Shown here: piece after piece, positions 61,201 to 64,000 of the stretch
How the letters are laid out: each line of letters starts with the position of its first letter
How positions within the stretch are numbered: the stretch's first letter is position 1
Origin: Bacilli bacterium
GTDB lineage: Bacteria; Bacillota; Bacilli; RF39; UBA660
Assembly: GCA_017525855.1 (NCBI GenBank)
Contig: JAFXSE010000003.1
Span: 62,001-126,000, forward strand
Direction of reading: 5' to 3'
Length of the DNA: 64,000 nt
Notes under the pieces: generated by a model
Told to the model about the DNA's origin: nothing
The model's database searches: none
Seen by the model: the letters and a program-made list of their open reading frames with translations, nothing else
Made by a program: the position numbers and the translations under genes

Positions 61201-64000
61201 TTTTATTAAATTCATCAACTTGATTATATAAGTTAGATAAATCATCAGTAATTTCTTTAGATATATCTCTTAATTTTTTAAGAAATGCCTTGTCATCAAG
61301 ACCAACTGAAGAATTCATATCTAAACAAGCATTATTTAATTCTAAAATTTTGATACTATTTGCATCAATTTGATCTATGATTTCTTGTTCATTAATATCT
61401 GATTCATTTGTTAATTGATAAAATAATTCATTTTGTTTAGCTTCTAATTTATCAATTTGAGATTTATATGCATTTACAATAGTATCATTTGCATTTTTAT
61501 CTAATTTAATATTTTTATCAACATTAGATATTTCTTTCGTAATATTTTTTAATTCTTCTTCTGTTTTAACAATAGCTTTTCCAAGATCATATACTTTTTG
61601 TTTATCGGCATCACTAACCATATCAGAATGTACATCTATTCTACTATCAACACCAACTAAATAATTAAATGTATCTGTTTTTGGTATAAATGTATAAGAC
61701 TTTTTATCATCAGCTTTATCTAATCTATGAGTTGTATCAATATTACTTAAAGCATGTAACTCAGATATTGTTTGATTAACGTCATTATTTAATTCATCCA
61801 ATTCACTTCTTAAAATATTCTCTGGACAATATTCACTTTTATTATCAAAAAATGTATTTGCAGGAATATCTGTTATACCGAATTCTTTTTTCAAATCAAA
61901 ATATTTATTTTTATATTGATTAATTACATCTCTACTTTTATCACTATATGCTTGTAATACAGAATTATCTATATCATAAATGTTATTCTTTTCATACATT
62001 TTGTGAAGTATCAAATAGGTATTAAATTGTTTATTTAATACTTTTTCTTTATATTGTAATTTTTTTAATTTATGAATTAATTTTTCGGCTTCTTCTCTAT
62101 TTTCTGGATCTACACTGGATAAATCTGTATCTATTGAACCAAATAACTTTTGTAATTTCTCCATATTATTAACCCAGCCTTCATTTGTTCCACCAAATTT
62201 TAAATTAGCTGGATTCTTTTTCATACGTCTTTGTTTTTCTAAGTCATCAAAAGTTTTTATAGCATTTTGTGAACCTTTATTAACTAATTTGTTGTAAGCT
62301 AATTGTATTACAGGATCATGTTTACCTTCTGATGTTTTCAATTTATCTTTCAATTCTTCAAATCTAGCTAATTCTTTTTCATCAAAATCAACAGGAGTTC
62401 CTAATTGTCTACTATAAAATCTATTTTTTGTTCCAAGTAAAGCTTGTTTATTCTTTTTAAGCTTTGGTCCATAAGTATCTTCCAAAGCACGTAATTCAGA
62501 ATTAATTTCACTCAATTCTGTTCGTTCTGCTGTTGTTAATTTACCTTTATTTTCCAGTCTATTCTTTAAAGCTTCTAATTCACTTCTTTTTGGAAAATAC
62601 TCTGCTTCTAATTCTTTTCTATCAGCTTCGGCACCTAACATATCTGTTAATAACTTTTTATATTCATTAGTATTTCCGCCCCAAACAAAATCTTCTTTAT
62701 TTAATTTATCATCTGCAATTTTAAGCATATGAAAAATATTCGGAAATGTACCATCTTTTAAGAAATGTGGTGTGTCATCGTTATCTATAGTTATTTTTAA
62801 ATACTTAGGATCAACATTAATAATATTTTTTATCTTATCCATTTTATCTTTAATTTCTAATTTTCTTTTAGTTAATTCTGGATAAGTGCTATCCTTTTTT
62901 CTTTGTAAAGTACTTAATCTATTATTTTCTTTTTTTAATTTAAGATACTCATCTGCTAAATTATCTAAATTTTCTAAACTTTTTTGTTTCTTTTCTAATT
63001 CAGGAACATTTTGATCTTCATACTTTTGTTTATTTTCTGTATAAGTAGCAAATAACTCTTTATTGTTAGCTAATACTTTTGAAAATTCATTTTGAATATT
63101 TTCAAATTCTTTTTGATTATTTTCATCTGTTGTATCAATATTATCTTCTAATATTTTATAAGCTTGTTTTAATAAATCACTAGCCTCATTTCTTTTTTCA
63201 AGTAACTGTAATGGTTCTTTAGTGGTTTCTTCAGTTTCTTTTTGTGTTTCTTGATTAACTTTTTTCTTTTTTTCTATATATAAATTATCAAAATCTTCTT
63301 TCCATTTTAAAGGATCTTTGTCTTTTTCATCAGTTTTTACATTCTTTTTAATCTTTTCTTCTGCAAAATTACTTAAATATATTAAATTATTGCAAAATGT
63401 ATTTTCAGCTTCTTTATAATTTTTATAATATCCATAAGCTTCATTTAATTTAGCATTTACACCACGTAAAATTGCATTTCTATCTTTATATACAGTTTCA
63501 CCAGTATTTTTATCTTTTCCAACAATTTGAATAGTACTAAAATCATTTCCTAACCAATTAGTACTATGTGTCATAATATTTTTATTACCTTGAATGTAAT
63601 TTCTTATATCTGTCCAAAATCTAGGATCATCAAATTTATTTGTATCTGTTTTTTCATTATCAAATAATCTATATTTCTTTTTAAATCCATAATGTAAGAT
63701 TTTATCTGAATTCGGATCTATTTCATTTGGTTTTAAAGGCATACCATTTTGATCTACAAGCATTACAGTAACTTCATGCTCACTTGTACTATCATTAAAA
63801 CTTTTATCTAATCCTTTATGACTTTTAGCAAGATCTTTTAATCCTTTTGATTCCCAGTCAATACCATTATCAAATGGATTACCTTCCATTAAAATATTAT
63901 TAATTTCTTTTGAAAACGCTTCGCCAAAACCACCCATATCTTTTTTACCTCTTGATTGCGGATCACCTTTACGACCTTCACGGTTAATTGCTGGAATATC
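58226..64000 (-). CDS. giant coiled-coil protein with nucleotidyltransferase-like motif (5' end outside window)
   Basis: An ATG at 63937 gives 1903 residues, but the frame is open to the window edge with protein-like upstream codons (IPAINREGRKGDPQSRGKKD), so the real start may lie outside. About 900 residues are charged coiled coil. Near 985-1010 is FTGSNANYNYNDQSDIDLHL, the GSx...SDxDL signature of minimal nucleotidyltransferases. A later region repeats short VIGKVKDNIAYDTNNKVLGKI-type strands. The end (MSGKLDTVTKKSKFKY ... GRHKRIGHGQPTERIMY) is basic. Size suggests a virion-internal or injected protein; an enzymatic role for the motif is unproven. Confidence 0.7.
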   Translation of the reverse strand, partial: DIPAINREGRKGDPQSRGKKDMGGFGEAFSKEINNILMEGNPFDNGIDWESKGLKDLAKSHKGLDKSFNDSTSEHEVTVMLVDQNGMPLKPNEIDPNSDKILHYGFKKKYRLFDNEKTDTNKFDDPRFWTDIRNYIQGNKNIMTHSTNWLGNDFSTIQIVGKDKNTGETVYKDRNAILRGVNAKLNEAYGYYKNYKEAENTFCNNLIYLSNFAEEKIKKNVKTDEKDKDPLKWKEDFDNLYIEKKKKVNQETQKETEETTKEPLQLLEKRNEASDLLKQAYKILEDNIDTTDENNQKEFENIQNEFSKVLANNKELFATYTENKQKYEDQNVPELEKKQKSLENLDNLADEYLKLKKENNRLSTLQRKKDSTYPELTKRKLEIKDKMDKIKNIINVDPKYLKITIDNDDTPHFLKDGTFPNIFHMLKIADDKLNKEDFVWGGNTNEYKKLLTDMLGAEADRKELEAEYFPKRSELEALKNRLENKGKLTTAERTELSEINSELRALEDTYGPKLKKNKQALLGTKNRFYSRQLGTPVDFDEKELARFEELKDKLKTSEGKHDPVIQLAYNKLVNKGSQNAIKTFDDLEKQRRMKKNPANLKFGGTNEGWVNNMEKLQKLFGSIDTDLSSVDPENREEAEKLIHKLKKLQYKEKVLNKQFNTYLILHKMYEKNNIYDIDNSVLQAYSDKSRDVINQYKNKYFDLKKEFGITDIPANTFFDNKSEYCPENILRSELDELNNDVNQTISELHALSNIDTTHRLDKADDKKSYTFIPKTDTFNYLVGVDSRIDVHSDMVSDADKQKVYDLGKAIVKTEEELKNITKEISNVDKNIKLDKNANDTIVNAYKSQIDKLEAKQNELFYQLTNESDINEQEIIDQIDANSIKILELNNACLDMNSSVGLDDKAFLKKLRDISKEITDDLSNLYNQVDEFNKKYIPIFTKKEEAVYVNQGVNTLDNEEKYGDNVFFEDINQSLNEKLFDLSNDKLKSDVKEALLKVAETFKQYLDLPFEPIDIYFTGSNANYNYNDQSDIDLHLVFDFEQTGMNAEMLSKYLKEAKTVFNSKYDIKIKGLPVEVGCENKAEPLVTSGIYSVINDYWVIQPTNTYCDKSFEQAQYDEITNEIEDAIETKDSSTIGALWKMLGKLRKDSLASEGEYGSGNLLFKKLRNMDYLKRLKDAYYNSASRELSLEAWDNDLNDTDISDEKKSSEGYMSEMPKTKQPKLRDIYNKALKQLSEEKANKEDKEKIKDLKRERSNASEKRNSFNRKAIDKAAENRWNSYSMRQSEQDEHAALTNAYLGFPPALRDPRQNCILSFKTENGNIDRYKVIYLADGLVPVENNQNEDGSYKSDYTDYLNYSNLSKDTLNPNSEFGLKTLLGVEKKYNMDFDEFLRNTEKKYNLKNEKTIKIPGENRLYTWKDPEDIKIELIKVDTRGLPLEKDKYYSTDGKTLQNLIKVNGTDSNNLNRIVMDHISKSHGYNTVDDQLMTLQNRQEEIDNFYDTATVEYNGKNTHLSDILDKRDVVSLWRKTRGDYGLTLQKEFDQLIAKNKKAYLKTPQEKKELSRKVIGKVKDNIAYDTNNKVLGKISGHIVRDNDNKIIGMVNPIDNKIYSITATIKQESLNEDIYSPITRKNKEDTMKIENPDSIRQILTHYAKQLGFDFTPYIDNIWLYYYGEDYVPEMVTLETINVDPETKYPYFFNLKSTEIEKDPGNSRSKTRHVKVVTPDEFKGIVTHDINKPALEANYLYRKAGSDQKEREKLNNIINSDNTDPYTFLIKQIYNVQGNNLSAGIGGFNTNSLIGGHRGDFEKQRYVLTTKDVIMVLNWVQRNIDEYEDYKSFTLAKIYLNDIKSGKGTTSEASNTIRKAMNAASPMMSGKLDTVTKKSKFKYTKGQPYTFSLPTEYGRHKRIGHGQPTERIMYKTFGK

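Noticed and set aside
1..64000. CRISPR arrays, insertion sequences and integrase or attachment sites
   Set aside because: No regular direct repeats with spacers, no transposase and no integrase gene were seen. The LAYA and Gly-rich repeats are within proteins.
1..64000. Alternative genetic code (TGA or TAG reassigned)
   Set aside because: TGA serves as stop in coupled ATGA overlaps (for example thymidine kinase and the 39-residue membrane protein), TAG and TAA also end genes, and no suppressor tRNA was found.

Overview
The window is an internal segment of the genome of a large, very AT-rich, tailed phage with a contractile (myovirus-type) tail. The evidence is a near-complete T4-like baseplate and tail module (gp6/baseplate-J, gp25, gp53, spike, hub, tape measure, tube-like proteins), a gp21-type prohead protease followed by a core/scaffold protein, two lysins, a phage tRNA cluster with encoded CCA ends, and dense overlapping small genes. 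The standard stop codons, TGA included, end genes here. The host cannot be named from this sequence. Several metabolic genes have relatives in low-GC anaerobes, and one lysin carries a Sec signal peptide.

Layout. 1-3.9 kb (minus strand): a Ro60/TROVE RNA-binding protein (cut by the left edge), small unknown genes, a probable Dps-like ferritin, and a structured non-coding gap. 4.0-9.4 kb (minus strand): an RNA island with 15 recognisable tRNAs, four tRNA-like RNAs without a clear anticodon arm, three stem-closed units of about 120-130 nt, two long structured gene-free stretches, an HNH endonuclease, an acyl carrier protein, and two copies of a promoter-like block. 9.4-15.9 kb (minus strand): RNase H, a MazG-like protein, small membrane proteins, and auxiliary metabolic genes (GltD-like oxidoreductase, GMP reductase, CofE/F420-ligase-like protein). 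16.0-23.8 kb (plus strand): head and tube genes (neck-type protein, tail tube, prohead protease with a long extension, core protein), a GH19 lysin and two unknown genes. 23.8-29.8 kb (minus strand): the most unusual locus, three paralogous radical-SAM enzymes directly downstream of two paralogous proteins that end in a 20-residue Ser/Cys tract plus YFIGYMKL. 29.9-32.5 kb (plus strand): a double AAA+ ATPase. 32.5-55 kb (minus strand): fibre, baseplate, hub, tape-measure and tube-initiator genes. 55-64 kb (minus strand): a PLP-enzyme-like protein coupled to thymidine kinase, a secreted lysin, a nuclease-like protein, and a giant coiled-coil protein with a nucleotidyltransferase-like motif that runs off the right edge.

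Two systems stand out. (1) A candidate phage maturation system, in which three radical-SAM proteins with a shared C-terminal Cys/His motif sit in one tightly packed operon with two putative virion proteins carrying identical Ser/Cys tails. (2) A Ro60 gene next to an RNA island rich in tRNA-like and stem-closed RNAs that could be its Y-RNA-type ligands. A short motif, roughly AGTTCTAWA, recurs in intergenic gaps upstream of genes on both strands and probably marks a phage-specific promoter class.
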